This document shows, one piece after another, positions 15,567 through 23,142 of a stretch of 64,000 nt of DNA. Positions within the stretch are counted from its first letter, which is position 1. Every line of letters begins with the position of its first letter. Source of the DNA: a virus; the IMG/VR virus record IMGVR_UViG_3300042540_001399, positions 124,001-188,000 of that record; one strand, written 5' to 3'. The notes beneath the pieces were generated by a model. The model was not told the DNA's origin and did no database searches. It worked only from the letters and a program-made list of their open reading frames with translations. The translations under genes and the position numbers were made by a program.

Positions 15567-16703
15567 ATGAAAAAAATACCCATAGTTTTACATTGTACTG
15601 AAAATTATCTGAAAAATTCTTTGAATCTGATTAAATCGCTCCAATCATTCCACGACGACCTTATTTACTATCTTTATACTGTAAATTTTTTATACGAAAG
15701 TAATGATGAAGATATTGTAAGTATATACTACAATAAAACAGGTATAGAAAATAGTATGTCATTTGTTGGAAATAAAAATGATACTGCTAACTTAAACATG
15801 TTTAAATCTGTTTTCTTGAAAAGTGAAATAATTTTGGACTCATTAATCAATCAAAAGTTAGATCAGGCAATTTACATTGATTCAGACATGATACCAACTG
15901 GGAATATTTCGTATTTGTTTCAATTTTTTACTGAATTAGAAGATTACCCCTTAATCCAAAAAGGTTTGTTTGAATATCAAATAAACTATGGTAGGGGAAA
16001 TCCGTTTCATAACGGGGGATTTGATAAAACAAATATTTTAGAATTTCCTCTTATGGATTTATCTTACGTTCCTATTGAAAATAGAAGTCATTATTCGGTA
16101 TCATCAATTATGATCTATAATCAAAAATGTTTACAATTTATTAGAGAATATGATTTTATAAATAAATTATCCAACAAATTAGATATAGAAAAAATCAAAT
16201 ATTATTTTCCATTTAGTGATGAAACAACAATCAATGTATTGTTATGGAAATACAAATTTGACAAAAGGTTACCCACCCTTCAAATGAACATTGACACATT
16301 AGAAAACGTAATTGAATTTTATGAATCAAATAATGACAGTGAAAAAGAAATTAGTCCATTTATCAGAGTACCTGACAAAAAAAATCGTAAGAACATACTT
16401 TTTTTTCACGGAGTCAAAGGAGAACTTTCAAATAAATTATCTAATTACCAAAGTGAAATATTTGATTTTAAAATAGATTTTATTCAGAATAAAATTTTCA
16501 TTTTAAGTAATTGCGATTTCCAAAGGGTGTTAAAATTTGTCGTGTTTGATCAAAATAAAGAAGTATATACCTTTGAAAGTTACATTAGTAAAAATGAAGA
16601 ATATTGGGTTTCCACTAATAAACTTCTGATTGACTATCAAAAAATAAAAATAAAAATTTTTGATGAAGACAAACTAATTTATAATTATGAAAATATTGGG
16701 TAA
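15567..16703 (+). CDS. Glycosyltransferase-like protein with DxD motif
   Basis: 378 aa. An N-terminal GT-A-like region includes IPIVLHCTENYLKNSLNLIKS and a clear AIYIDSDMIP motif (DxD) near residue 110. It also has an NGGF segment and a later HG motif (LFFHGVKG), as in GT8-like enzymes. The last ~90 residues form a beta-rich tail, perhaps a carbohydrate-binding part. It is the last gene of the 13.0-16.7 kb surface-glycan cassette. Confidence 0.65.
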   Translation: MKKIPIVLHCTENYLKNSLNLIKSLQSFHDDLIYYLYTVNFLYESNDEDIVSIYYNKTGIENSMSFVGNKNDTANLNMFKSVFLKSEIILDSLINQKLDQAIYIDSDMIPTGNISYLFQFFTELEDYPLIQKGLFEYQINYGRGNPFHNGGFDKTNILEFPLMDLSYVPIENRSHYSVSSIMIYNQKCLQFIREYDFINKLSNKLDIEKIKYYFPFSDETTINVLLWKYKFDKRLPTLQMNIDTLENVIEFYESNNDSEKEISPFIRVPDKKNRKNILFFHGVKGELSNKLSNYQSEIFDFKIDFIQNKIFILSNCDFQRVLKFVVFDQNKEVYTFESYISKNEEYWVSTNKLLIDYQKIKIKIFDEDKLIYNYENIG

Positions 16704-16721
16704 TATAAAATGTTAATTCAA

Positions 16722-16728
16722 TATTTAT
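16722..16728 (+). promoter_or_regulatory. TATTTAT box (putative late promoter)
   Basis: 4 bases before the ATG at 16733, marking the leader-bearing gene that follows. Confidence 0.55.
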
Positions 16729-16732
16729 ATTT

Positions 16733-17362
16733 ATGAAATTTTTATTGAAAGAATCACAAATTGACAGTTTATCAAAAGAAATATTAAAATCTGTAAATAA
16801 CATAGGTTATTTTGATACTTTATTAAGATACAAATTTCCATTTAAAGCCGCAAGTATATTTTTAAAACCAAAAAATAAAGAATATTTCACCCCGAAGGAA
16901 TTAACTGAAATAATGTATTATTATGTTTTTTATGCAAAACAAATACCTAGCAGAATAGAATATAAAAATTTTATTATTGAAAACAGGGAAACCGATTCTG
17001 AAGGTTTTTATTGGGACACGGACATAATAAAAAATCCAAAAAAAAAGTCATTAACTGAAACTTGTTTTGGATATGCCCAACCATTTTGGGAAGACAAAAA
17101 AATTAGTTATTTTGGTAATTTAACCCAAATGCTTTTAGTCGCTCGATTTGATTTCTATACTAAAGGTGATTGGGCTGATCCTGATGAAGAATACATCGAA
17201 GAAGATAAATTTTCCAAAAGTTACCAATTTGATATGTCAGGTCTAAAGTTTAGAACCTTGGATGAAGCAAAAAATTGGTATTTGAATGATTACCCAAAAT
17301 TAGTAGTTGAATTTGCAAATGATTTTTTTGAAAGTGCAAGAACTTTTGAGGAAAATAACTGA
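16733..17362 (+). CDS. Leader-bearing virion-type protein, paralog of the gene at 63560
   Basis: 209 aa. A class I leader (MKFLLKESQIDSLSKEI) is followed by VNNIGYFDTLLRYKFPF. This matches the beginning of the partial gene at 63560 (IETVGVYETLRRYNIT), and later parts (AQPFWED versus ATPYWDG) also align, so the two are paralogs 47 kb apart. No enzymatic motif is recognised. The TATTTAT box and leader set it apart from the flanking metabolic genes. Confidence 0.6.
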   Translation: MKFLLKESQIDSLSKEILKSVNNIGYFDTLLRYKFPFKAASIFLKPKNKEYFTPKELTEIMYYYVFYAKQIPSRIEYKNFIIENRETDSEGFYWDTDIIKNPKKKSLTETCFGYAQPFWEDKKISYFGNLTQMLLVARFDFYTKGDWADPDEEYIEEDKFSKSYQFDMSGLKFRTLDEAKNWYLNDYPKLVVEFANDFFESARTFEENN

Positions 17363-17407
17363 TTATTTTATTTGTAAAATTACTTTTTGTTTATTATATT
17401 TACATCC

Positions 17408-17992
17408 ATGAAGATAATCTTTTTAGATAACGACGGTGTAATTTGTCTTTCTACTAATTGGGGGGGACGAACAAAAAAATGGGCGAAATACCGTTCAGCA
17501 AATCCCGACAGTAGTAGGGAAAAGAAAGACGCCCCTGTATTTGTTCGATTTGACGACTTTGATAAAAAGGCGATTAAGATTCTTAATGAGATAATTGAAG
17601 AAACAGGTTGTGAGATTGTTGTAAGTTCTGATTGGAAGTTACATGCGACATTAGAAGAACTTGGGGATTACTACGAAAGTCAGGGAATAATCAAACGTCC
17701 AGTTGCCGTAACACCAAACATTCAAAATTGTACCGTTCATGGTAATTTATTCATATGGTCACCACGATGGGATTTAGAACAAACAAGAACTATTGAGATC
17801 AGACAATACCTACACGATCATCCTGAAGTAACACACTGGGTTTCAGTTGATGATTTGAACATGGGTAAGATTGGTGAACCATGGAAAGACGAATGGGCGA
17901 TTGATAACTTTGTTCTTACATCAAGATCAAGTGAAGGAATTAAACAATCTGGTGTTAAAGAAAAAATAATTAAATATTTGAAAAATGACTAA
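17408..17992 (+). CDS. HAD_SAK-type HAD domain protein (RNA-repair-associated family)
   Basis: 194 aa from MKIIFLDNDGV. Motif I is FLDNDGVICL and motif II is CEIVVSSDWK. The latter, together with the ISDD-like SVDDLNMG motif, fits the HAD domain of Swiss-army-knife RNA repair proteins (HAD_SAK_2). The start at 17408 removes a seven-residue extension overlapping the promoter-like TATATTTA. It may dephosphorylate RNA ends and complement the RNA ligase and cREC protein. It overlaps the next gene by 8 bases. Confidence 0.7.
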   Translation: MKIIFLDNDGVICLSTNWGGRTKKWAKYRSANPDSSREKKDAPVFVRFDDFDKKAIKILNEIIEETGCEIVVSSDWKLHATLEELGDYYESQGIIKRPVAVTPNIQNCTVHGNLFIWSPRWDLEQTRTIEIRQYLHDHPEVTHWVSVDDLNMGKIGEPWKDEWAIDNFVLTSRSSEGIKQSGVKEKIIKYLKND

Positions 17993-18368
17993 GGAAGAAA
18001 TGAATGATTATCTTGAGTCCATAGGTGGACTTGAGAATGGTTTTTATTTGGATAGACCTCCGATAAAAGATTGTGGTTTTTTTAGTGTTAACAGTGGATG
18101 GTATCCATTAATTAAAGATCTAATAAATGATCTGATAAAGTTAGGTTGGAACAAACAAGTTTGTCAAGTGAAAGAAAAGTTTGGTGGTTTAAGATTCTAT
18201 ATAAATGAAGGTTCGGAAGAAATACACAACAGAATCTCAAACGCCGAAAAACTTAGTTACGAAATATGTGAATTATGTGGTCAAAAGGGTGAATTAAGAA
18301 CCAAAATAAGATGGTTCACAACTTTATGTGATGAACACTTTGAAAAAAAACATCAACCATTTATATGA
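17985..18368 (+). CDS. Conserved phage protein with C-terminal zinc ribbon
   Basis: 127 aa. GWYPLIKDLINDLIKLGW and VKEKFGGLRFYI are followed by CELCGQKGELR and TLCDEH, giving a CxxC...CxxxH zinc site. I recognise the QVKEKFGGLRFY...TLCxxH layout from many phage and bacterial hypothetical proteins. The function is unknown. Confidence 0.7.
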   Translation: MTKEEMNDYLESIGGLENGFYLDRPPIKDCGFFSVNSGWYPLIKDLINDLIKLGWNKQVCQVKEKFGGLRFYINEGSEEIHNRISNAEKLSYEICELCGQKGELRTKIRWFTTLCDEHFEKKHQPFI

Positions 18369-18369
18369 A

Positions 18370-18684
18370 ATGAAAAGTATTTGGCAAATATTCAAGGGAA
18401 ATGAGCATTTGATGGATTTAGCTCCTGTAGAAGAACTTATAGACTATACTCAAGAACTTGAAGGACAAGTAATGGAAAAAAAAATTGAAAATAACTATGA
18501 TAAACAACATATGTTAAAATCGATGTTATCTGATATATTAACAAGTTGTAAGGAATATGAAGAAAATAAATTACTACAAGACAGATATCCTGAAATTTAT
18601 CAAAAAATGGAAGCGGATACTTTAGTTAAAAACTTAATGGATTATATTATAACTATGAATGCTAAAAATGATTTGAGGTTGTGA
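18370..18684 (+). CDS. Hypothetical helical protein, 104 aa
   Basis: Not recognised. Predominantly helical with charged heptad-like stretches. The ATG at 18370, one base after the previous stop, is preferred to the ATG at 18328, which would overlap by 41 bases. Its stop overlaps the next GTG start. Confidence 0.6.
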   Translation: MKSIWQIFKGNEHLMDLAPVEELIDYTQELEGQVMEKKIENNYDKQHMLKSMLSDILTSCKEYEENKLLQDRYPEIYQKMEADTLVKNLMDYIITMNAKNDLRL

Positions 18685-18986
18685 AAGAAATTATTATAAG
18701 TGAAAATTGTTTTGGTCCTGATGTTTTAATTGATCAAGAAAGTTTATTTGTTCATAAATATGAAAACAGGGATCTGAAAAAAATTGATAATATAAAAAAA
18801 ATTTTAATAAAAGAGTTAAATGAGTTGAGAAATGATTTGACTATAAATGATTGGACTAAAATATTAGAAATAATAATTGATAAGCCCAATAAATATGAAT
18901 ATGATGTAGATAACTCGACTGAAATAAAAAACTGTGAACAATGTGGAAATTGGAATCATAAATATGTTTTTAAAAAAATAAAATGA
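18681..18986 (+). CDS. Hypothetical protein with C-terminal CxxC, 101 aa
   Basis: Starts with GTG (GTGA overlap with the previous stop). It begins KEIIISENCFG, has a long charged helix, and ends with NCEQCGNWNH, a possible half zinc site. Overlaps the next gene by 4 bases. Function not recognised. Confidence 0.55.
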   Translation: MKEIIISENCFGPDVLIDQESLFVHKYENRDLKKIDNIKKILIKELNELRNDLTINDWTKILEIIIDKPNKYEYDVDNSTEIKNCEQCGNWNHKYVFKKIK

Positions 18987-19339
18987 GAAAAACTGTAAAA
19001 TTATTTAATATAAACAATGAAAATTATTTAGTTTCAGCCGACCCAATCAAAGTTGGTGATTTGGCGGTTGTGACAGTTGGTGGTGAATATCCAAATATAG
19101 TTAAGTGTGAAAATGAAATGGTTTTGAATTTGATTACAGATTCTAAACTTTCCCTAACTAAAGCATTCAAAGTTGTTGCAGAACCGAATCAGTTAGATCT
19201 TTCGATTGATGAACTATCAAAAATAGAAGAAAATCAATGGTTTTGTTTGATTGAAGAAGACGAAAGTGAACTTGATGAAAGAAAAGATTGGGGGTTTTCT
19301 TTACCAACAACTAAAAAAGTTAAAGTCATAGTAGAATAA
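18983..19339 (+). CDS. Hypothetical protein, 118 aa
   Basis: A beta-strand-rich N-terminal half (VKLFNINNENYLVSADPIKVGDLAVVTVG) resembles a small SH3/OB-like module, followed by an acidic C-terminal half. ATGA coupling to the preceding gene. I recognise the style from Bacteroidota phage proteins but not the function. Confidence 0.6.
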   Translation: MRKTVKLFNINNENYLVSADPIKVGDLAVVTVGGEYPNIVKCENEMVLNLITDSKLSLTKAFKVVAEPNQLDLSIDELSKIEENQWFCLIEEDESELDERKDWGFSLPTTKKVKVIVE

Positions 19340-19340
19340 A

Positions 19341-19535
19341 ATGTCAGAATTATCTATTTTAACACCGAAAGGTTACGGAAAAGTTGATCGAATTTTTTTA
19401 TCAGAATTAGGTTTTTTTATGTTGAAAATTAGTTTTGAAAATGGTACATTTACAACATATAACCTCGGAAAACATAATATAGATGATAATATTTTTACAA
19501 ATGAATTAATGATTTATGAAGAAAAAGAAAATTAA
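19341..19535 (+). CDS. Hypothetical protein, 64 aa
   Basis: Small beta-rich protein (GYGKVDRIFLSELGFFMLKISFENGTFTTY), compatible with an SH3-like barrel. It starts one base after the previous stop. Function unknown. Confidence 0.55.
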   Translation: MSELSILTPKGYGKVDRIFLSELGFFMLKISFENGTFTTYNLGKHNIDDNIFTNELMIYEEKEN

Positions 19536-19689
19536 AATTTTAGTGGATGGTAAAATAGTTTCGGCAAAAATCGAAAATGACTTCCATTATTTAGGTGGAA
19601 AAAAAGTAGTTTATGTATTACCAAATAATGTTACTGGTAACACTTCTTTAGAATTAACAAAAATAGTCGAAGATGAAAAAGTTAATTAG
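19516..19689 (+). CDS. Small basic hypothetical protein, 57 aa
   Basis: ATG at 19516, TAG at 19687-19689. It starts with four Lys and an IKILVDGKIVSAKIEN beta pattern. It overlaps the previous gene by 20 and the next by 17 bases, the usual packing here. No family recognised. Confidence 0.5.
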   Translation: MKKKKIKILVDGKIVSAKIENDFHYLGGKKVVYVLPNNVTGNTSLELTKIVEDEKVN

Positions 19690-19930
19690 TTTTTTATTTT
19701 TAACTATTGTTTTTTATTCTTGTGAATTCAAACAATATAGATATGAAATTAAAGGTAAAGTTTACATACCAACAGGTGGTGTAAGTGGATTACATGATGC
19801 GGTTTGGTTTACTGACACAATAAGTTTTGATGGTGATACCGCTTATTATTTCAATAGTGACGGAAGCGAAGTCAGAATCCAACCACCATTCACAATTATC
19901 GATCATTCATCCAAAACCCAAAAAAAATGA
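19673..19930 (+). CDS. Putative lipoprotein, 85 aa
   Basis: A signal sequence with lipobox (FLFLTIVFYSC, Cys at residue 17) predicts lipid modification and an outer- or inner-membrane location. The mature part is beta-rich with no recognised domain. It overlaps the next lipoprotein by 4 bases. The pair might alter the host envelope, for example in superinfection exclusion, but this is inference. Confidence 0.6.
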   Translation: MKKLISFLFLTIVFYSCEFKQYRYEIKGKVYIPTGGVSGLHDAVWFTDTISFDGDTAYYFNSDGSEVRIQPPFTIIDHSSKTQKK

Positions 19931-20145
19931 AATACTTTTATCTACTGTTACTTTTAGTTTTATTTTCTTGTGTGCCAAAGTACAAATACAAAATAATTAA
20001 TTCCAAAGGGGATAAATTTTATTGTAACTTCTATAACGAAACGAGTCAAGGATGTATACTTTTTAATAAAAACCCTGGTTTGAATAATACACCAGGAGAA
20101 CCATTCATTATTTGTGGTAATTACAAAATTGAAAAATTGAAATGA
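19927..20145 (+). CDS. Putative lipoprotein, 72 aa
   Basis: The start YFYLLLLLVLFSC is a typical lipoprotein signal with Cys at residue 15. The mature part has two more Cys residues (FYCNFY and QGCILF). ATGA coupling with the preceding lipoprotein and with the following small membrane protein suggests a membrane-associated set. Confidence 0.6.
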   Translation: MKYFYLLLLLVLFSCVPKYKYKIINSKGDKFYCNFYNETSQGCILFNKNPGLNNTPGEPFIICGNYKIEKLK

Positions 20146-20276
20146 AGAAAATAAAAATAGACCCAAAAAAAGTTATTAAAACTGAACCAAAAATGGTTAA
20201 ACAAGGGGCAGATGCCGGGATTTTATTGGTAATGATATTAGGATTTTTGTTAGGAATGACATTGATATCTTTATAA
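20142..20276 (+). CDS. Small single-pass membrane protein, 44 aa
   Basis: ATG 20142 overlaps the previous stop (ATGA). A basic N-terminal half is followed by one hydrophobic helix (AGILLVMILGFLLGMTLISL) at the very C-terminus, as in tail-anchored peptides. Function unknown. Confidence 0.55.
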   Translation: MKKIKIDPKKVIKTEPKMVKQGADAGILLVMILGFLLGMTLISL

Positions 20277-20279
20277 AAA

Positions 20280-20585
20280 ATGAGTTTTGACAAAAAAATA
20301 TTAAACCTTAGTAGAACAATTTATCAAACTTCGATTATGTCACATGGTACAAAAGAAGATCCATCAAAACAAATTGAACAGATAAAAAATTTGATCAGAG
20401 AATTTATAAGGGTTGAAGTGGTTCCATATGAACTTACTGATTCTGAAAAAATGTCTTTTATCCTTAAAAATGAAATGAATATTTGTGAAGCGATATCCAA
20501 GGGACATAAAGCAACAGATCAGGATGAATTTGCTGAAGTTAGAAAAAAAATAAATAAGTACAGAAAAGATTTAAAATTAATATGA
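20280..20585 (+). CDS. Hypothetical helical protein, 101 aa
   Basis: Not recognised. All-helical charge pattern with repeated EQIKNLIREFIR and RKKINKYRKDLK stretches. Overlaps the next start by 4 bases. Confidence 0.55.
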   Translation: MSFDKKILNLSRTIYQTSIMSHGTKEDPSKQIEQIKNLIREFIRVEVVPYELTDSEKMSFILKNEMNICEAISKGHKATDQDEFAEVRKKINKYRKDLKLI

Positions 20586-20872
20586 GTGCAAACAAAATAC
20601 CACATCTTTCAGACGATTTACAAAATGGACCAGATGGTGTATTCGAAGACCAAAATGGAAAAAACCCTTTAATTGGTTTAGATAGATATCACTACAATGA
20701 TGAAGATATGTCAATTTGGGATAATACTTTAAGAGATGGATTAGAAGATTTTGAAGTTTACGAAACAATTCAAAAAATAAGAAACTATTATAATGGTCAT
20801 CACAATATTGATGGAAGGCCACCATCTAAAAAAGATTTCAATGATTATCTTGATTCATTACAAAAAGTTTAA
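20582..20872 (+). CDS. Hypothetical protein, 96 aa
   Basis: Not recognised. Acidic and Asp/Tyr-rich with no clear motif; ends with a KDFNDYLDSLQKV helix. Operon member between two other small unknown genes. Confidence 0.5.
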   Translation: MSANKIPHLSDDLQNGPDGVFEDQNGKNPLIGLDRYHYNDEDMSIWDNTLRDGLEDFEVYETIQKIRNYYNGHHNIDGRPPSKKDFNDYLDSLQKV

Positions 20873-20895
20873 GATATTTAAAATAAAAAAAAACA

Positions 20896-21144
20896 ATGAC
20901 AGAAAAAGAACTAACCCTTTTGGGATTCAAAATGGAAGAAATCAAAGAATATGATGAAGATAAGTCTTACTATTACGTATTAGACATTGTTGATGGATTA
21001 ACATTGATTACACCAACTAACGAAGAAATAAAAAATAATGATTGGCATGTAGATTTTTTCGATACCGAACCTTTAGTACGATTCAAAAACTTTGGCGAAT
21101 TACAGGCATTGATAAATCAATTAACTAACGCAATTGTAAAATAA
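20896..21144 (+). CDS. Hypothetical protein, 82 aa
   Basis: MTEKELTLLGF ... YYVLDIVDGLTLITP ... WHVDFFDTEPLVRFKNFGELQALI. The layout is that of a widespread small Bacteroidota phage protein (strand-strand-WxVxF-strand-helix). The biochemical role is unknown. Confidence 0.6.
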   Translation: MTEKELTLLGFKMEEIKEYDEDKSYYYVLDIVDGLTLITPTNEEIKNNDWHVDFFDTEPLVRFKNFGELQALINQLTNAIVK

Positions 21145-21149
21145 AACTC

Positions 21150-21332
21150 ATGAACGATAAAAGAGAACTCCAAGGTAAACTTATGGATAATCATAGAAGA
21201 ATTCTTAATGAAATATCCGATATAAAATCCAAAAATTATGAATTATCACAAGAAGATAAGTTAAAAATTCAGGAATTGGAAAAACAACTCAAGTTGGTTG
21301 CAGGTAGTCTTTACAATCTTTATAAACAATAA
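21150..21332 (+). CDS. Small coiled-coil protein, paralog of the gene at 61219
   Basis: 60 aa, entirely helical. ISDIKSKNYELSQEDKLKIQELEKQLKLV aligns with ISSIKGESLELNQKQIHEVRLLEDKLRFL in the protein at 61219, so the two are probable paralogs. The other copy lies in the TATTTAT-box region. Confidence 0.55.
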   Translation: MNDKRELQGKLMDNHRRILNEISDIKSKNYELSQEDKLKIQELEKQLKLVAGSLYNLYKQ

Positions 21333-21333
21333 A

Positions 21334-21564
21334 ATGTCTGATTTTGGTAAAGTAAAAATATGGATTGAAAAAGTTATTTTATCTTGTAAAACTTGGGACC
21401 AAATAATCACTTCAGAAAAACTTGTAAATAATTTCCAAAAACAAATGGAAATTGACAACTTCGATAAAATGTTATTAGAACCTTACTTAATCCATTTACA
21501 AAATCTTATTCACCTACAAAAAAAAGAAATATTTCAAAAAACTATAGTAAGTAACTTTAATTAA
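21334..21564 (+). CDS. Hypothetical protein, 76 aa
   Basis: Not recognised. The ATG at 21334, one base after the previous stop, is preferred to the ATG at 21298. VKIWIEKVILSCKTWDQIITSEKLVNNF resembles a small helical protein seen in phages near early genes. Last gene before the uvrC promoter. Confidence 0.55.
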   Translation: MSDFGKVKIWIEKVILSCKTWDQIITSEKLVNNFQKQMEIDNFDKMLLEPYLIHLQNLIHLQKKEIFQKTIVSNFN

Positions 21565-21575
21565 TTTTTTTCTTT

Positions 21576-21583
21576 TATATTTG
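21576..21583 (+). promoter_or_regulatory. Bacteroidota-type -7 box (TATATTTG) abutting a GTG start
   Basis: TATATTTG ends 4 bases before the GTG of the UvrC-like gene and supports that start. Confidence 0.6.
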
Positions 21584-21587
21584 TGTT

Positions 21588-22862
21588 GTGATAATAGAAA
21601 AACTTTCAAATATTCCACAATCTAGTGGTTGTTACCTTTTCAAAAATGAAAAGGGTCAGATCATCTATGTGGGTAAGTCAAAGTTTTTACCCAAACGAGT
21701 TAAGTCTTATTTTCAAAAAAATCACAAAGATCAAAAGACAACTTTGTTGGTAAACGAAATTCGTGATGTCGAGTTCATGACTACTAACGACGAATCACAG
21801 GCTCTTTTGTTGGAGGATGAACTTATCAAGTCTTTGAAACCCAAATACAACATCAAGGCAAAAGATGACAGATCTCGTCGTTGGTTTATTACTTTGACTG
21901 ATGAGGAGTTCCCAAGACTTTTGGTTTGTAATCCTTCTAACTTTTTAGGTGAAGTTCTTTTGGAATCTACAAGTTCCAACTCTTGTTATGAGATCTATGA
22001 AATGGTTCACGACATCTTTAATCTTCGTTCTTGTTCTTACAACTTGACTGAAGAAAACATTTCAAACGAAAAGTTCAAGACTTGTTTGGAGTTTCATCTT
22101 GGTCGTTGTAATGCTCCTTGTATTTCAAACATTCTAAAATTCTCCTACAAAAAGATTGTAAGTGAAATGAAAGAAGTATTTTCTTTTGAGTTTGACAAGG
22201 TTCGTAACCGTTTGAAAAGATCTATGAAATACTTTTCTGAATCTATGGAGTTTGAAAAAGCTCAAGAGTTCAAAACTAAAATTTCTGTTATTGATTTACT
22301 TCAGAAGAAACTTGAGCCTTTTCGCGTTCGAAAGTATAATGATTTTGCTCGCCAGTTCAAAGAGTCTTTGGGTCTAATCAATGTTCCTACTTTGATCGAA
22401 GCGTTCGATAATTCACACAATGCTGGTGACTGTCAGGTGTCCGCTCTTGTTCGTTACAAGAATGGTAAAACTGATAAGTCAAACTATCGTAAGTTTAACA
22501 TCAAAACTGTTGAGGGTCCTGATGATTACGCATCTTTTTCTGAAGTTCTTTCTCGTCGTTTTACAAGACTTTTGAATGAAAAACAAGAGTTACCTTCACT
22601 TGTTGTTATTGATGGTGGTAAAGGTCAGTTGGGTGTTGCAAAACAAGTATTTGAATCTCTTGGTTTGTTGTCTCGTATTGATTTGATTTCTATTTCTAAA
22701 AACGACAAACACCAGTCTCAAACAATTCATTTGATTAATGGGTCATCATATGACATTCCAAGAAATGAGTTTGGGTTTTTATTAGCTGAAGTTCAGAATG
22801 AAGTTCACAGATTTGTGATTTCATTTCATAGAAATAAAAAAAGTAAAAAATTATTTTTGTAA
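21588..22862 (+). CDS. UvrC-like GIY-YIG excision endonuclease, short form
   Basis: 424 aa with GTG start. The N-terminal GIY-YIG domain (GCYLF ... IIYVGKSKFLPKRVKSYF) includes NEIRDVEFM and the conserved ALLLEDELIKSLKPKYNI. Then come a Cys-containing central region, a UVR-like helix pair (MEFEKAQEFKTKI) and the RNase H-like UvrC core (EAFDNSHNAGDCQVSALV; VVIDGGKGQLG). Bacterial UvrC is about 600 aa. The C-terminal helix-hairpin-helix part is missing, so it may act without normal UvrB coupling. Arginine is often CGT and Ser TCT in the first ~1.1 kb, unlike the AGA-dominated neighbours, which hints at a different origin. Confidence 0.8.
   Translation: MIIEKLSNIPQSSGCYLFKNEKGQIIYVGKSKFLPKRVKSYFQKNHKDQKTTLLVNEIRDVEFMTTNDESQALLLEDELIKSLKPKYNIKAKDDRSRRWFITLTDEEFPRLLVCNPSNFLGEVLLESTSSNSCYEIYEMVHDIFNLRSCSYNLTEENISNEKFKTCLEFHLGRCNAPCISNILKFSYKKIVSEMKEVFSFEFDKVRNRLKRSMKYFSESMEFEKAQEFKTKISVIDLLQKKLEPFRVRKYNDFARQFKESLGLINVPTLIEAFDNSHNAGDCQVSALVRYKNGKTDKSNYRKFNIKTVEGPDDYASFSEVLSRRFTRLLNEKQELPSLVVIDGGKGQLGVAKQVFESLGLLSRIDLISISKNDKHQSQTIHLINGSSYDIPRNEFGFLLAEVQNEVHRFVISFHRNKKSKKLFL
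22852..22859 (+). promoter_or_regulatory. Bacteroidota-type -7 box (TATTTTTG) abutting a start codon
   Basis: TATTTTTG in the last codons of the UvrC-like gene ends 4 bases before the ATG at 22864. Confidence 0.5.
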
Positions 22863-22863
22863 A

Positions 22864-23064
22864 ATGGGTTTTAATAAAAGATTTTTAAGTCAAAAAGGTA
22901 TTCTAAATAACTTGGATAACATAATGAAGTATTTAGACGCCGATGCGGTATATCTTACAGATGAGTTTTCAAGGAACGTTTATAAAATTTACAATTCAGC
23001 TGGATCAGAAACCGAAGTCAGAAAAAAAATAGAGCAATTATTGTCTGAAGAAAAAAAATATTAA
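22864..23064 (+). CDS. Hypothetical protein, 66 aa
   Basis: Not recognised. A GFNKRFLSQKGILNNLDNIMKYL start with an alpha/beta pattern and a charged helical end. It recalls small phage proteins of unknown role found beside nucleotide-metabolism genes. Confidence 0.5.
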   Translation: MGFNKRFLSQKGILNNLDNIMKYLDADAVYLTDEFSRNVYKIYNSAGSETEVRKKIEQLLSEEKKY

Positions 23065-23086
23065 AAAAATGTAAAACTTTGTTTTT

Positions 23087-23094
23087 TATATTTG
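23087..23094 (+). promoter_or_regulatory. Bacteroidota-type -7 box TATATTTG
   Basis: TATATTTG lies 48 bases before the ATG of glutamine synthetase, giving this gene an unusually long leader for this window. Confidence 0.55.
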
Positions 23095-23142
23095 AATTTT
23101 TTTGAAAAATTTGTTATTATTTTATTGAATAAAAAAAATTAT

